Positions 26,959 through 35,399 of a stretch of 64,000 nucleotides of DNA are shown here, in pieces. Source of the stretch: UBA7328 sp036479115 (GTDB lineage: Bacteria > Bacteroidota > Bacteroidia > Chitinophagales > Saprospiraceae); NCBI GenBank assembly GCA_036479115.1, contig JAZGFD010000085.1, positions 11,856 to 75,855 on the forward strand. Reading direction: 5' to 3'. Within the stretch, counting starts at the first letter, position 1, and every line of letters begins with the position of its first letter. The translations under genes were made by a program, and so were the position numbers. Below the pieces are notes generated by a model, which had not been told where the DNA came from, made no database searches, and saw only the letters and a program-made list of their open reading frames with translations.

Positions 26959-29080
26959 ATCTTTTCATCAATTGTTCTAAAATATTAATTGCAGCCTCTG
27001 ATACTACAGTACCAGGCCCGAATACTCCTATCACCCCAAGGTCAAGTAAAAACTGATGATCATTAGGTGGGATGACACCCCCTGCTATGACAAAAATGTC
27101 TTCTCTTCCTAGTTTTTTTAATTCTTTGATAGTTTGTGGCACCAGTGTCTTGTGGCCTGCCGCTAATGATGATATTCCCAACACATGCACATCATTTTCA
27201 GCTGCCTGTAATGCCACCTCAGATGGTGTTTGAAACAAGGGGCTTATATCCACATCAAAACCCAAATCGGCAAAACTAGATGCGATGACTTTGGCTCCTC
27301 TGTCGTGCCCATCTTGACCCAATTTGGCAATCATAATACGAGGTCTCCTTCCATCATGTGCGGCAAATTCATTAGCTAAATTGAGTGCTTTGTCAAATGT
27401 TTTATCCATACCAATCTCGCTTTTGTAAGCCCCTGATACTGTTCTAGTTGTTGCTACAAATCTACCAAATTCTTGTTCCATAGCCATGGATATTTCCCCT
27501 AATGTAGCGCGACCTTTAGCAGCATTAATAGCCAATGCTAAGAGGTTACCAGCATTTCCAGCAGCACATTGATGCAATGCCTTTAAAGAATTTTCAACCG
27601 CTATATTGTTTCTGCTTTTTTTGGTCTCGATTATTTTTTTGATCTGCGCTTCTCTCACAGCAGTATTTTCCACTTCAAGTAAATCCAGCTCAGTATTTTC
27701 TTCTATTTCAAATACATTCACACCTATGATTTGATCTGTCCCCTTGTCTATTCTGGCCTGCTTTTTTGCGGCGGTCTCTTCTATTCTGATTTTTGGCAAA
27801 CCGTTTTCTATTGCTTTGGCCATGCCCCCTAAATCTTCAATCTCTTGAATCAATGACCATGCTTTTGTAGCTATTTCTTGCGTGAGATATTCTATATAAT
27901 GTGAACCAGCCCAGGGGTCTACCACTTTGGTAATGCCAGTATCTTCTAAAAGATATTTTTGTGTATCTCTAGCTATTTTAGCAGAGAAGTCAGTAGGCAG
28001 TGCAATTGCTTCATCCAAACTATTGGTATGTAGTGATTGAGTTCCCCCAAATACTGCTGCTAGACCTTCTATAGTTGTCCTTCCTATATTATTGAAAGGA
28101 TCTTGTGCGGTGAGACTCCACCCTGATGTCTGGCAGTGGGTACGTAGCGCCATAGATTTTGGTTTTTTTGGATTGAAGGATTTTACAATTTTTGCCCAAA
28201 GTATTCTTGCGGCCCGCATCTTCGCTATTTCCATAAAATGATTCATACCAATACCCCAAAAGAAGGACAATCTTGGAGCAAAATCATCAATATCAAGCCC
28301 TGCTTTTATTCCAGTACGAATGTATTCTAATCCATCGGCAAGAGTATATGCCAGTTCTATATCAGCACTAGCTCCAGCTTCATGCATGTGATACCCACTG
28401 ATAGAAATGGAATTAAATTTTGGGATATTTTGAGAAATATATTTAAAAATATCACCAATGATTCTCATAGAATGTTTGGGAGGATAGATATAGGTATTCC
28501 GTACCATGAATTCCTTTAATATGTCATTCTGAATAGTACCTTTCAGATTTTTTATATCCACGCCCTGTTCTTCAGCAGCTACAATATAGAATGCCATTAT
28601 TGGTATCACGGCACCATTCATAGTCATGCTCACTGACATTTGATCCAAAGGAATTTTGTCAAAAAGAATTTTCATATCCTCCACAGTGTCAATTGCCACA
28701 CCAGCCATACCTACATCACCCGCTACTCGGGGGTGATCAGAATCATAGCCTCTATGAGTGGCCAAATCAAAAGCTACGGATAGCCCTTTTTGCCCTTGTT
28801 CTAAATTTCTTCTGTAAAAAGCATTGCTCTTTTCAGCTGTTGAAAATCCTGCATATTGCCGTATAGTCCATGGTCGCACAGCATACATAGAGCTATATGG
28901 CCCTCTAAGATATGGAGGGCGACCTGCAATAAAATCCAAATGTTCTGAATATTCTATGTCTTTTTTGTCATATGATGATTTGATATCAATACCTTCTGCA
29001 GTATCCCAACTTTTAGTTTCTGACGTTGTGGTCTTAATATTTTTATTAAATGATATTTTCGAAAAATCTAGTTTGTGCAT
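26951..29080 (-). CDS. mutB: methylmalonyl-CoA mutase, large (catalytic) subunit
   Basis: 709 aa, full length. The substrate/radical barrel contains YLRGPYSSMY, RPWTIRQYAGFSTAEKSN and GLSVAFDLATHRGYDSD; the C-terminal cobalamin-binding domain has the axial-ligand motif GQDGHDRGAKVI. It isomerises (R)-methylmalonyl-CoA to succinyl-CoA with adenosylcobalamin. The small subunit is encoded two genes upstream, separated by the biotin carboxylase gene (3-bp gap), an unusual split of the mutA-mutB order. The usual MeaB-type GTPase chaperone is not in the window. Confidence 0.95.
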   Translation of the reverse strand: MHKLDFSKISFNKNIKTTTSETKSWDTAEGIDIKSSYDKKDIEYSEHLDFIAGRPPYLRGPYSSMYAVRPWTIRQYAGFSTAEKSNAFYRRNLEQGQKGLSVAFDLATHRGYDSDHPRVAGDVGMAGVAIDTVEDMKILFDKIPLDQMSVSMTMNGAVIPIMAFYIVAAEEQGVDIKNLKGTIQNDILKEFMVRNTYIYPPKHSMRIIGDIFKYISQNIPKFNSISISGYHMHEAGASADIELAYTLADGLEYIRTGIKAGLDIDDFAPRLSFFWGIGMNHFMEIAKMRAARILWAKIVKSFNPKKPKSMALRTHCQTSGWSLTAQDPFNNIGRTTIEGLAAVFGGTQSLHTNSLDEAIALPTDFSAKIARDTQKYLLEDTGITKVVDPWAGSHYIEYLTQEIATKAWSLIQEIEDLGGMAKAIENGLPKIRIEETAAKKQARIDKGTDQIIGVNVFEIEENTELDLLEVENTAVREAQIKKIIETKKSRNNIAVENSLKALHQCAAGNAGNLLALAINAAKGRATLGEISMAMEQEFGRFVATTRTVSGAYKSEIGMDKTFDKALNLANEFAAHDGRRPRIMIAKLGQDGHDRGAKVIASSFADLGFDVDISPLFQTPSEVALQAAENDVHVLGISSLAAGHKTLVPQTIKELKKLGREDIFVIAGGVIPPNDHQFLLDLGVIGVFGPGTVVSEAAINILEQLMKRFG

Positions 29081-29083
29081 TCT

Positions 29084-30556
29084 TTATATTCTCGTCTTTT
29101 TCCAACTATTGGCTTTCAAATCTCCTCCTACCAATGTTTTCTTATTTTCAATATGTTTTTTCAATGCTACTCTTCCTGCTATGACTGCTTCGTTCTTTTG
29201 AGTCTCTTTTAATTTATCTGACGAATAGTAGTTTTTAACAAAATGTGTATTAAAATCACCACCAATAAATTTGTCATGTTCAAGTACAAATTTACCAAAA
29301 GGCAATGTAGTTTTTATTCCTTCAATTTTATAGTCAGCAATAGCTTGTTTCATTCTTTCGATTGCCTCATTTCTACTGGCTCCATATGTGATTAATTTAG
29401 CAATCATAGGGTCGTAATATATTGGTATTTCCATCCCTTTTTCATACCCATCGTCCACTCTCACTCCTTTTCCTTTTGGGATGTCGTAAGTAGTCAGTGT
29501 ACCAACGTTAGGAGAAAAATTATCAAAGGAATCTTCTGCATACACCCTCAGTTCTAGTGCGTGACCATTTATCTTAAGATCATCTTGTGCAAACGAAAGT
29601 TTTTCGCCTCTCGCTACTTTAATTTGTTCTTCTACCAAGTCAATGTTGGTGATCAGTTCTGTCACGGGATGCTCCACTTGTAGACGTGTATTCATCTCTA
29701 AAAAATAGAAGTTATTATCTTCATCTAGTAAAAATTCTACTGTCCCTGCTCCCACATAGTCACATGCTTTTGCCACTCTTATGGCTGCTGCTCCCATTTC
29801 CTTTCTGAGATAAGAAGTAAGCACTACAGAAGGCGCTTCTTCTACTACTTTTTGGTGCCTTCGTTGTATGCTGCATTCTCTTTCGAATAAGTGTACAAAA
29901 TTGCCATGAGTATCAGCCAGAATTTGAATTTCAATATGCCGTGGCGAGCTGATGTATTTTTCGATAAAAACAGATCCATCGCCGAAGGCAGACAGTGCTT
30001 CACTTGTGGCCCTTTGCATTTGTTCGGGTAGAGAATCTACGTCGTTCACTACTCTCATTCCTTTGCCACCTCCTCCTGCTGAAGCTTTTATTAAAATGGG
30101 AAACCCTATTTCTTTAGCAATTTGAATGGCTTCATTTTCATCACTTATTGCATTATCTGTGCCAGGCACCATCGGTATATCATACTTACTTACGGCATCC
30201 TTTGCTGCGAGCTTACTACCCATTATTTCAATAGCATGAGACTTTGGCCCAATAAAAGTAATACCAGCTTTTTCTATCATTTTTGCGAAAGTGGAATTTT
30301 CACTTAAAAATCCATATCCTGGGTGAATTCCTTCTGCTCCTGTCAATTGAGCTGCTTTCAATATTTTATCCATGACTAAGTAGGACTCAGAAGAAGGTGG
30401 TGCCCCTATTAAAACTGCTTCATCAGCAAATCTCACATGAAGAGCGTTTCGGTCAGCTTCTGAAAACACAGCCACAGTCTTGATGCCCATTTTTCGACAA
30501 CTGCGCATTACTCTTAATGCTATTTCCCCTCTATTTGCTATTAATATTTTTTTCAT
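29084..30556 (-). CDS. pccA: acyl-CoA carboxylase, biotin carboxylase subunit
   Basis: 490 aa. The N-terminal biotin carboxylase domain (MKKILIANRGEIALRVMRSC), ATP-grasp with the glycine-rich loop SAGGGGKGMRVV, the catalytic region EMNTRLQVEHPVTE, and the C-terminal biotin carboxylase cap are all present. The biotin carrier is a separate protein (31,644-32,141), so the alpha subunit is split as in many Bacteroidota. It carboxylates carrier-bound biotin with ATP and bicarbonate for pccB. It follows the mutase small subunit by 26 bp and precedes mutB by 3 bp. Confidence 0.93.
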   Translation of the reverse strand: MKKILIANRGEIALRVMRSCRKMGIKTVAVFSEADRNALHVRFADEAVLIGAPPSSESYLVMDKILKAAQLTGAEGIHPGYGFLSENSTFAKMIEKAGITFIGPKSHAIEIMGSKLAAKDAVSKYDIPMVPGTDNAISDENEAIQIAKEIGFPILIKASAGGGGKGMRVVNDVDSLPEQMQRATSEALSAFGDGSVFIEKYISSPRHIEIQILADTHGNFVHLFERECSIQRRHQKVVEEAPSVVLTSYLRKEMGAAAIRVAKACDYVGAGTVEFLLDEDNNFYFLEMNTRLQVEHPVTELITNIDLVEEQIKVARGEKLSFAQDDLKINGHALELRVYAEDSFDNFSPNVGTLTTYDIPKGKGVRVDDGYEKGMEIPIYYDPMIAKLITYGASRNEAIERMKQAIADYKIEGIKTTLPFGKFVLEHDKFIGGDFNTHFVKNYYSSDKLKETQKNEAVIAGRVALKKHIENKKTLVGGDLKANSWKKTRI

Positions 30557-30582
30557 TTCTAAGCTTATTCAATGAGTATTTG

Positions 30583-31647
30583 TTATTGAAACTTCTTCCA
30601 TGCTTTTTCACATATTGAATCTGTCAAAGTTTCAATAAAATAACTGCCCGCAGAGGGATCTTTAACCCTGCTCAAATGGCTTTCCAAATCAAGTATATGA
30701 CTAATATTTCGAGCTATTCTGTTCGAAAACGATATACCATTAGTATGAAGACCAAATGTGATTTTAAGCAAATCCACACCTCCAATCACTGCTGCAATTG
30801 ACTGGGTATTGGCTCTTATTATATTGCTATTTTCGCCTCTATTTGGATCAGATGTATTTATTGTTACCGAGATAAAGGGTACATAATCTGAGATATTGTA
30901 TGCATGAAAAAGATTTTGTAACAGTAATCTAAAAGCTCTTATTTTGGCAATATTTCCAAAGTAAAAATCATCCATACTCAATTGGAAAATCATCGCTTCT
31001 CCTAATGCTTTTTTGTCTGAATGTCGTTTTAAATGATTTTTAGTCTTTGTTAGCATTTTGGCTAAATCCTCCGTAGTGGATGACGTAAGAGATGACGCTA
31101 TTTTTATCATTTTCATGTTGGGAAATAGGCCTCTTCTTACATCTAGAATATCCATATCCTTTACAGGTTTTTCCTCATATAAAGCGCCTCTTATTTTTTC
31201 TGTGTCAAACCCTTGACCTTCGACATATATAAGAAATTTTTCAGTAAACACCAGAGAGTCAACTCCCTTGAGTACAAATTCAGTAAATATCAATTCTAGT
31301 TGTATACCTTTTAGGACTTTCCCAAAATCAAATACAATTTCTTTATCAACTATAAATGTCAACGCAGTACAGCCCCCATTAAGAGCTTCTAGTGCCTTTC
31401 TGTTTGCTTCTTTCGGATTCTTATCTCGAATAGATTCGCTAATTTCCCATGAATTTTGAATGCTTTCAGAGGTGTTAATTTGTGCAATATTTGGATTGTC
31501 TTCAGAGTGATAAAAAGGAGAGAAATCCATGCCATCAAAGTTCCAATTGAGGTCATCAATGGGTTTCCCTTTCAGGTCTTTTTCTACTTGTTTAAGCCAA
31601 TCTTCTTTTGAAGACTTAGAAAATTCATTGAAATTATTTGCCATCAT
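30583..31647 (-). CDS. mutA: methylmalonyl-CoA mutase, small subunit (short form)
   Basis: 354 aa, starting MMANNFNEFSKSSKEDWLKQ. Barrel-type MutA features are present (KEDWLKQVEKDLKG, LSMDDFYFGNIAKIRAFRLL, DPSAGSYFIETLTD). Two-subunit mutases usually have a small subunit of about 450-640 aa with a pseudo-cobalamin domain; this one stops after the barrel, so that domain is absent. The subunit is structural rather than catalytic, which makes the trimmed form plausible. The reading frame is clean. It overlaps the biotin carrier gene by 4 bp (ATGA). Confidence 0.88.
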   Translation of the reverse strand: MMANNFNEFSKSSKEDWLKQVEKDLKGKPIDDLNWNFDGMDFSPFYHSEDNPNIAQINTSESIQNSWEISESIRDKNPKEANRKALEALNGGCTALTFIVDKEIVFDFGKVLKGIQLELIFTEFVLKGVDSLVFTEKFLIYVEGQGFDTEKIRGALYEEKPVKDMDILDVRRGLFPNMKMIKIASSLTSSTTEDLAKMLTKTKNHLKRHSDKKALGEAMIFQLSMDDFYFGNIAKIRAFRLLLQNLFHAYNISDYVPFISVTINTSDPNRGENSNIIRANTQSIAAVIGGVDLLKITFGLHTNGISFSNRIARNISHILDLESHLSRVKDPSAGSYFIETLTDSICEKAWKKFQ

Positions 31648-32141
31648 TTCTCCATTTCAATTATTATCTGCCCTTTGTTCACGGCTTCTCCTTTTTGGCT
31701 TATTATTTTTTTTATCACACCATCACCCACAGCCTTTATTACATTCTCCATTTTCATGGCTTCCAATATTAACAAAGGGCTTCCTTTTGTAATCTGATCG
31801 CCATCATTCACCATGATATCAAGGATGAGTCCAGGCATCGGTGCCGTGATATCCGCCACTTTTTGATCATTGGTTGAATTGAGCCCCATTTGGGATATAA
31901 GTTGATCATATTCATCTTGGATGGTAATTTTATAGTAATTTCCATTTACAGTGATCCCATAGTATTTTGTTGCCCTGTTTTCATTCTCTATTCTCACATC
32001 ATAGGATGTTGCTGATTCAAGCACATGGTATTGATCCGCATTAATTTTATGAATATCAAGAGCTTTGATGTCAGCAATATCTATATTTTCTTCGTGATGG
32101 TCGCTTATTATTTTATACATATTGTCAGAAGTGTAATTCAA
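31644..32141 (-). CDS. biotin carboxyl carrier protein of acyl-CoA carboxylase
   Basis: 165 aa. The C-terminal biotinyl domain (about 95-165) has EAMKMEN with the biotinylated lysine at about K130 and the paired half GEAVNKGQIIIEME. The N-terminal half (about 1-90) resembles the BT/linker domain of propionyl-CoA carboxylases. It is the first gene of the operon: carrier - mutA - biotin carboxylase - mutB - epimerase - pccB. Its start is ATG 32141; upstream lies 170 bp of plain spacer before a repeat element. Confidence 0.9.
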   Translation of the reverse strand: MNYTSDNMYKIISDHHEENIDIADIKALDIHKINADQYHVLESATSYDVRIENENRATKYYGITVNGNYYKITIQDEYDQLISQMGLNSTNDQKVADITAPMPGLILDIMVNDGDQITKGSPLLILEAMKMENVIKAVGDGVIKKIISQKGEAVNKGQIIIEMEK

Positions 32142-32311
32142 TTTGATTGTGAAAGATAGCTATTCAGTCAGTAATGTCAATATTAACTAATAAACGATCT
32201 TTTACTTCATCCTTTTGATTAATTTTTTGGTTTTAGTGAATAAGGAAGCGATAATTACAGTAATAGTAAGTGGGATAACATTTTTAGAAATTTTCTTACC
32301 TATCATTTTTC

Positions 32312-32425
32312 GTAAATACTTAGGTGAGGCCCATTTTGGGCAAAAAATTATTTTTCTATCATATTTCATCTACATTTTTCGCTTTGGCTCTGCGATATCT
32401 CAAAAGGGACCCACTTGAGTAGTTA
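32312..32425 (+). repeat. family A element, internally shortened
   Basis: 114 bp from GTAAATACTTAGGTGAGGCC to CCCACTTGAGTAGTTAC. It keeps the left blocks and TTTTTCGCTTTGGCTCTGCGAT but lacks the AATGAGCTTTATCTGG block found in full copies. It sits between the divergent biotin-carrier and acyl-CoA dehydrogenase genes. Confidence 0.72.
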
Positions 32426-32477
32426 CTCTTTTTTATTAGCAAATTGCTATTGACTTTTTTTTCACTAAAAATGCAAT

Positions 32478-32485
32478 TAGTTTTG
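32478..32485 (+). promoter_or_regulatory. candidate -7 promoter box for the acyl-CoA dehydrogenase
   Basis: TAGTTTTG matches TAnnTTTG and lies 23 bp upstream of the ATG at 32509. A TTG at 32450-32452 is 25 bp away, slightly too far for a standard -33 element, so support is modest. Confidence 0.33.
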
Positions 32486-32508
32486 TAGCTCATTTAAATT
32501 AAAATGAT

Positions 32509-33654
32509 ATGATGCAATCACACCTTATGACCGAAGAACATCACATGTTTAGAGATGCTGTAAAGGCTTTTGTTCAAAAAGAGTTAGCGCCAAGAGAAGA
32601 AGAATGGTGTAAGAATGGTATTGTTTCTCGTGATGTGTGGCTCAAAGCTGGGGAACAAGGGATGCTTTGCATGGATTTTCCAGAAAAATATGGAGGGATG
32701 GGTATAAAGGATTTTAGGTATAATGCTATATTGGTAGAGGAGATCATAAAGGCGAATGTTACATCAGTCGGGTTCTTCTTGCAAAATGATATAATGGCTC
32801 CATATTTCACACAATTTTGCAATGATGAACAAAAGGCAAGATGGATGCCAAAAGTAGCTTCTGGGGAGTATATTACTGCACTTTGCATGACTGAGCCAAG
32901 TGTAGGAAGTGATGTGGCTAATGTGAGCACATCAGCTGTAAAAAAAGGTGATAAATATGTTATCAATGGTCAGAAGACTTTCATTACGAATGGAATCAAT
33001 TGTGACCTAGCTATAGTAGTGGCAAAAACCGACCCATCGGCTGGCCATAAAGGGATTACTTTATTTATGGTAGAAGAAGGGATGAAGGGTTTTATAAAAG
33101 GTAAAAACCTTGACAAAATTGGGCTTCATGGGCAAGACACTTCTGAACTTTTTTTTGAAGATGTAGAAGTGCCTGAAGAAAATATATTGGCAGAAGTAGG
33201 CAAAGGCTTCTATTACCTCATGCACAATTTGCCCCAAGAGAGATTAAGTATTGCTGTATCTGCAGTAGCATCATGTGAAGTCGCTTTGGAATGGACAATT
33301 CAGTATTGCAAGGATAGAAAAGCATTTGGGCAATCTATTGGTTCATTTCAAAATTCTAAGTTCAAATTGGCTGAAATGCGAACTGAGATTACAATAGCCA
33401 GAACATTCGTTGATCAATGTATTTTGGAATTGAATGCTAAAAAACTTTCACCAGAAAAAGCGGCAATGGCAAAATATTGGACAACTGAACTACAGATAAA
33501 AGTAGTTAATCAATGTTTGCAACTACATGGAGGCTATGGCTATATGAATGAATTTCCAATTGCAAAAATGTATGTGGATTGTCGAATTCAGACGATATAT
33601 GGAGGTACCAATGAGATCATGCGGGAAATTATTGGAAGGTCTATGGGCTTTTGA
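32509..33654 (+). CDS. acyl-CoA dehydrogenase, LCAD/isovaleryl-CoA type
   Basis: 381 aa. N-terminal alpha domain; FAD/substrate motifs CMTEPSVGSD and YVINGQKTFITNG; C-terminal helical domain with CKDRKAFGQSIGSFQ and QLHGGYGYMNEFP. In medium- and short-chain enzymes the catalytic Glu is in YEGT near the C-terminus; here that site is YGGTNEIM (about 364-371), and a Glu occurs instead at 244 in LPQERLSIA. That relocated base marks the long-chain and isovaleryl-CoA dehydrogenase groups. It oxidises an acyl-CoA to the enoyl-CoA, passing electrons to ETF. Its position next to the propionyl-CoA operon fits branched- or odd-chain breakdown. Confidence 0.92.
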   Translation: MMQSHLMTEEHHMFRDAVKAFVQKELAPREEEWCKNGIVSRDVWLKAGEQGMLCMDFPEKYGGMGIKDFRYNAILVEEIIKANVTSVGFFLQNDIMAPYFTQFCNDEQKARWMPKVASGEYITALCMTEPSVGSDVANVSTSAVKKGDKYVINGQKTFITNGINCDLAIVVAKTDPSAGHKGITLFMVEEGMKGFIKGKNLDKIGLHGQDTSELFFEDVEVPEENILAEVGKGFYYLMHNLPQERLSIAVSAVASCEVALEWTIQYCKDRKAFGQSIGSFQNSKFKLAEMRTEITIARTFVDQCILELNAKKLSPEKAAMAKYWTTELQIKVVNQCLQLHGGYGYMNEFPIAKMYVDCRIQTIYGGTNEIMREIIGRSMGF

Positions 33655-33734
33655 ATTGATAATTAATATCTACAATAGTCACGAGGCTTTACGTATTTAT
33701 AAATGACCTCATTTTTATATGATCTTGTAACATT

Positions 33735-33939
33735 GAGTCCACTCCGAAAATTTACAAAATCAAAAAGTTAACTTTTACAAGCTCTGTATAAATACTTCGA
33801 CAATCTCTGCAGAAAGCTTTTGGAGAACTTTACATTTTTCTCAATTCGCTGATACTCCGTCATCACCGAATCTCCAAAAATGCAAATTCCACCCAAAACG
33901 ATTCTTTTTCTGAAAAATGTTAGATCCCTGAGTAGACTC
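33735..33939 (+). repeat. family B inverted-repeat element
   Basis: 205 bp from GAGTCCACTCCGAAAA to GAGTAGACTC, with all B blocks (CTCTGCAGAAAGCTTTTGG, TTTACATTTTTCTCAATTCG, CTGATACTCCGTCATCACCG, ATTCTTTTTCTGAAAAATG). It is slightly longer than other copies because of an internal duplication near 33,780-33,815. Flanks AACATT / AGTATT agree at 4 of 6. Confidence 0.75.
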
Positions 33940-33945
33940 AGTATT

Positions 33946-34212
33946 TTAATTGTAAAACTCGGAAGTACTCAATATTGTATCCATCAAAGAAAGGAGGAAG
34001 GCTTTTAGCAGAATAGGAAATGGCAACGCCCTAGGTAAGAGAAGTGATTGTTGTGATTTGGCGACATTTTTGATTAAAAATGATGACATACCTTTCGGGT
34101 TACACAAGATATTGAGTACTTATTGAAACTCTGCATAACTGCAATACATGTCACTTTATAACACAAAAATACACGTGCTTTGTAGCCAAAGATGATTACA
34201 ACGCTATTGTTA
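33946..34212. other. intergenic stretch between two repeat elements, no gene seen
   Basis: Spacer between a B element and an A element, downstream of the dehydrogenase. No ORF of interest, RNA gene or convincing promoter was recognised. Confidence 0.5.
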
Positions 34213-34220
34213 CAAATATT

Positions 34221-34380
34221 GTAACTACTGGGCTGTAGCCAATTTTGGATAAAAAAGTATTTTTTTACGATGATTTCAGCTATTTTTTTTGCCTTAACTT
34301 TGCTATGCTTTTAAAAATGAGCTTTATCTGTTAAAAAAATAACAAATTTTTATATCAAAGGCGCCCACCTGGGTAGTTAC
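34221..34380 (+). repeat. family A element with perfect 8-bp flanking duplication
   Basis: 160 bp from GTAACTACTGGGCTGTAGCC to GCGCCCACCTGGGTAGTTAC. The flanks are CAAATATT on both sides (34,213-34,220 and 34,381-34,388), an exact 8-bp direct repeat as expected for a transposed element. Standard internal blocks are present. It lies 74 bp upstream of the metallo-hydrolase gene. Confidence 0.85.
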
Positions 34381-34454
34381 CAAATATTAAATGAATGAGA
34401 ATAAACTGAACGTAATGATAGTGAATGAAATATTATTGTATTAACTTGTAATCA

Positions 34455-35303
34455 ATGTCCAAAGCCAATTTTTCATTGAAAATAAAATTCTATGGAACCC
34501 GTGGGTCAATTCCTGTTTGTGCACGTAATTTCCAAGATTTTGGAGGTAATACCACATGTATATTGATAACCACACCAGATAATGATGCTGTAAGTATTAT
34601 TGATGCAGGCTCAGGCATTAGAAAATTAGGACAAGATCTTATAGACAGAATAGAAGGAATGCCTAAGGAAATCACTATTGGGTTTACACATTTTCATTGG
34701 GATCACATTCAAGGATTCCCTTTTTTTAAACCTGCTTACAACCCAAAAGTCAAAATTAATATTCTCATGATGGGAAGTGATTGGACTTTAGAAAGACTGA
34801 AACAAATTATGGTAGATCAAATGGGAGGCGCTTTTTTCCCTATTGATGTGAAGGACATGGGCGCTCAGTTTAACTATATGATATATGGAAGCAAAGTTTT
34901 TTCGCAAAAGAGGGGAATTAGCGTAAAAGCTCGACAACATAATCACCCTGGTGCTGCTTATAGTTTTAGAATAGAAAGAGAAGGAAAAGTGGCAGTGTTT
35001 ATTTATGATATAGAACATGGCGAAAAAATAGACCCAGGAGCAGTAGAACTTGCAAAAGATGCAGACCTTTTAGTACATGAAGCTCAATATACAAATCAAG
35101 AGTTAAAATCTAGGAAAGGATGGGGCCACAGTAGCTACGACCAAGCAATAGAAGTAGCCAAACGTGCCGGTGTTAAGGAATTAATACTGACTCATCATGA
35201 TCCAGAACATGATGACAATTTTCTCTTAAAAATGGAAAAGAAATGCCAAAAGATATTTTCTAATTGTAGATTGGCTAGAGAAGGAATGGAAATCATTTTA
35301 TAG
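34455..35303 (+). CDS. metallo-beta-lactamase-fold hydrolase
   Basis: 282 aa. It starts with the strand-loop FYGTRGSIPV, then DAGSG, the zinc motif THFHWDHIQG (about 78-87), the later metal histidine in ARQHNHPGA, the bridging Asp in FIYDIEHG, and the terminal LTHHDPEHDD. This is the PhnP/RNase Z-like branch (cyclic phosphodiesterase or nuclease type) rather than a lactamase. No signal peptide, so cytoplasmic. The substrate is unknown; some relatives work on cyclic nucleotides or RNA. It is 96 bp before the deaminase gene, perhaps in one transcript. Confidence 0.82.
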   Translation: MSKANFSLKIKFYGTRGSIPVCARNFQDFGGNTTCILITTPDNDAVSIIDAGSGIRKLGQDLIDRIEGMPKEITIGFTHFHWDHIQGFPFFKPAYNPKVKINILMMGSDWTLERLKQIMVDQMGGAFFPIDVKDMGAQFNYMIYGSKVFSQKRGISVKARQHNHPGAAYSFRIEREGKVAVFIYDIEHGEKIDPGAVELAKDADLLVHEAQYTNQELKSRKGWGHSSYDQAIEVAKRAGVKELILTHHDPEHDDNFLLKMEKKCQKIFSNCRLAREGMEIIL

Positions 35304-35339
35304 AGCCAATCGCTTTCACTATAAATAACTGCACAAAGG

Positions 35340-35381
35340 GCGGTTTTAACTATAAAAAAATGGGCTCATCAGAGTAGTTAC
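35340..35381 (+). repeat. right-end relic of a family A element
   Basis: TGGGCTCATCAGAGTAGTTAC matches the A right terminus (GCGCCCACCTGAGTAGTTAC) with three or four changes; upstream sequence is worn. It ends 18 bp before the deaminase start codon. Confidence 0.45.
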
Positions 35382-35399
35382 CTACAATAATAAGTATAT

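Noticed and set aside
20195..32141. A complete reductive TCA or 3-hydroxypropionate carbon-fixation cycle
   Set aside because: Only the 2-oxoacid oxidoreductase and propionyl-CoA steps are present; ATP-citrate lyase, malonyl-CoA reductase and other key enzymes are not in the window.
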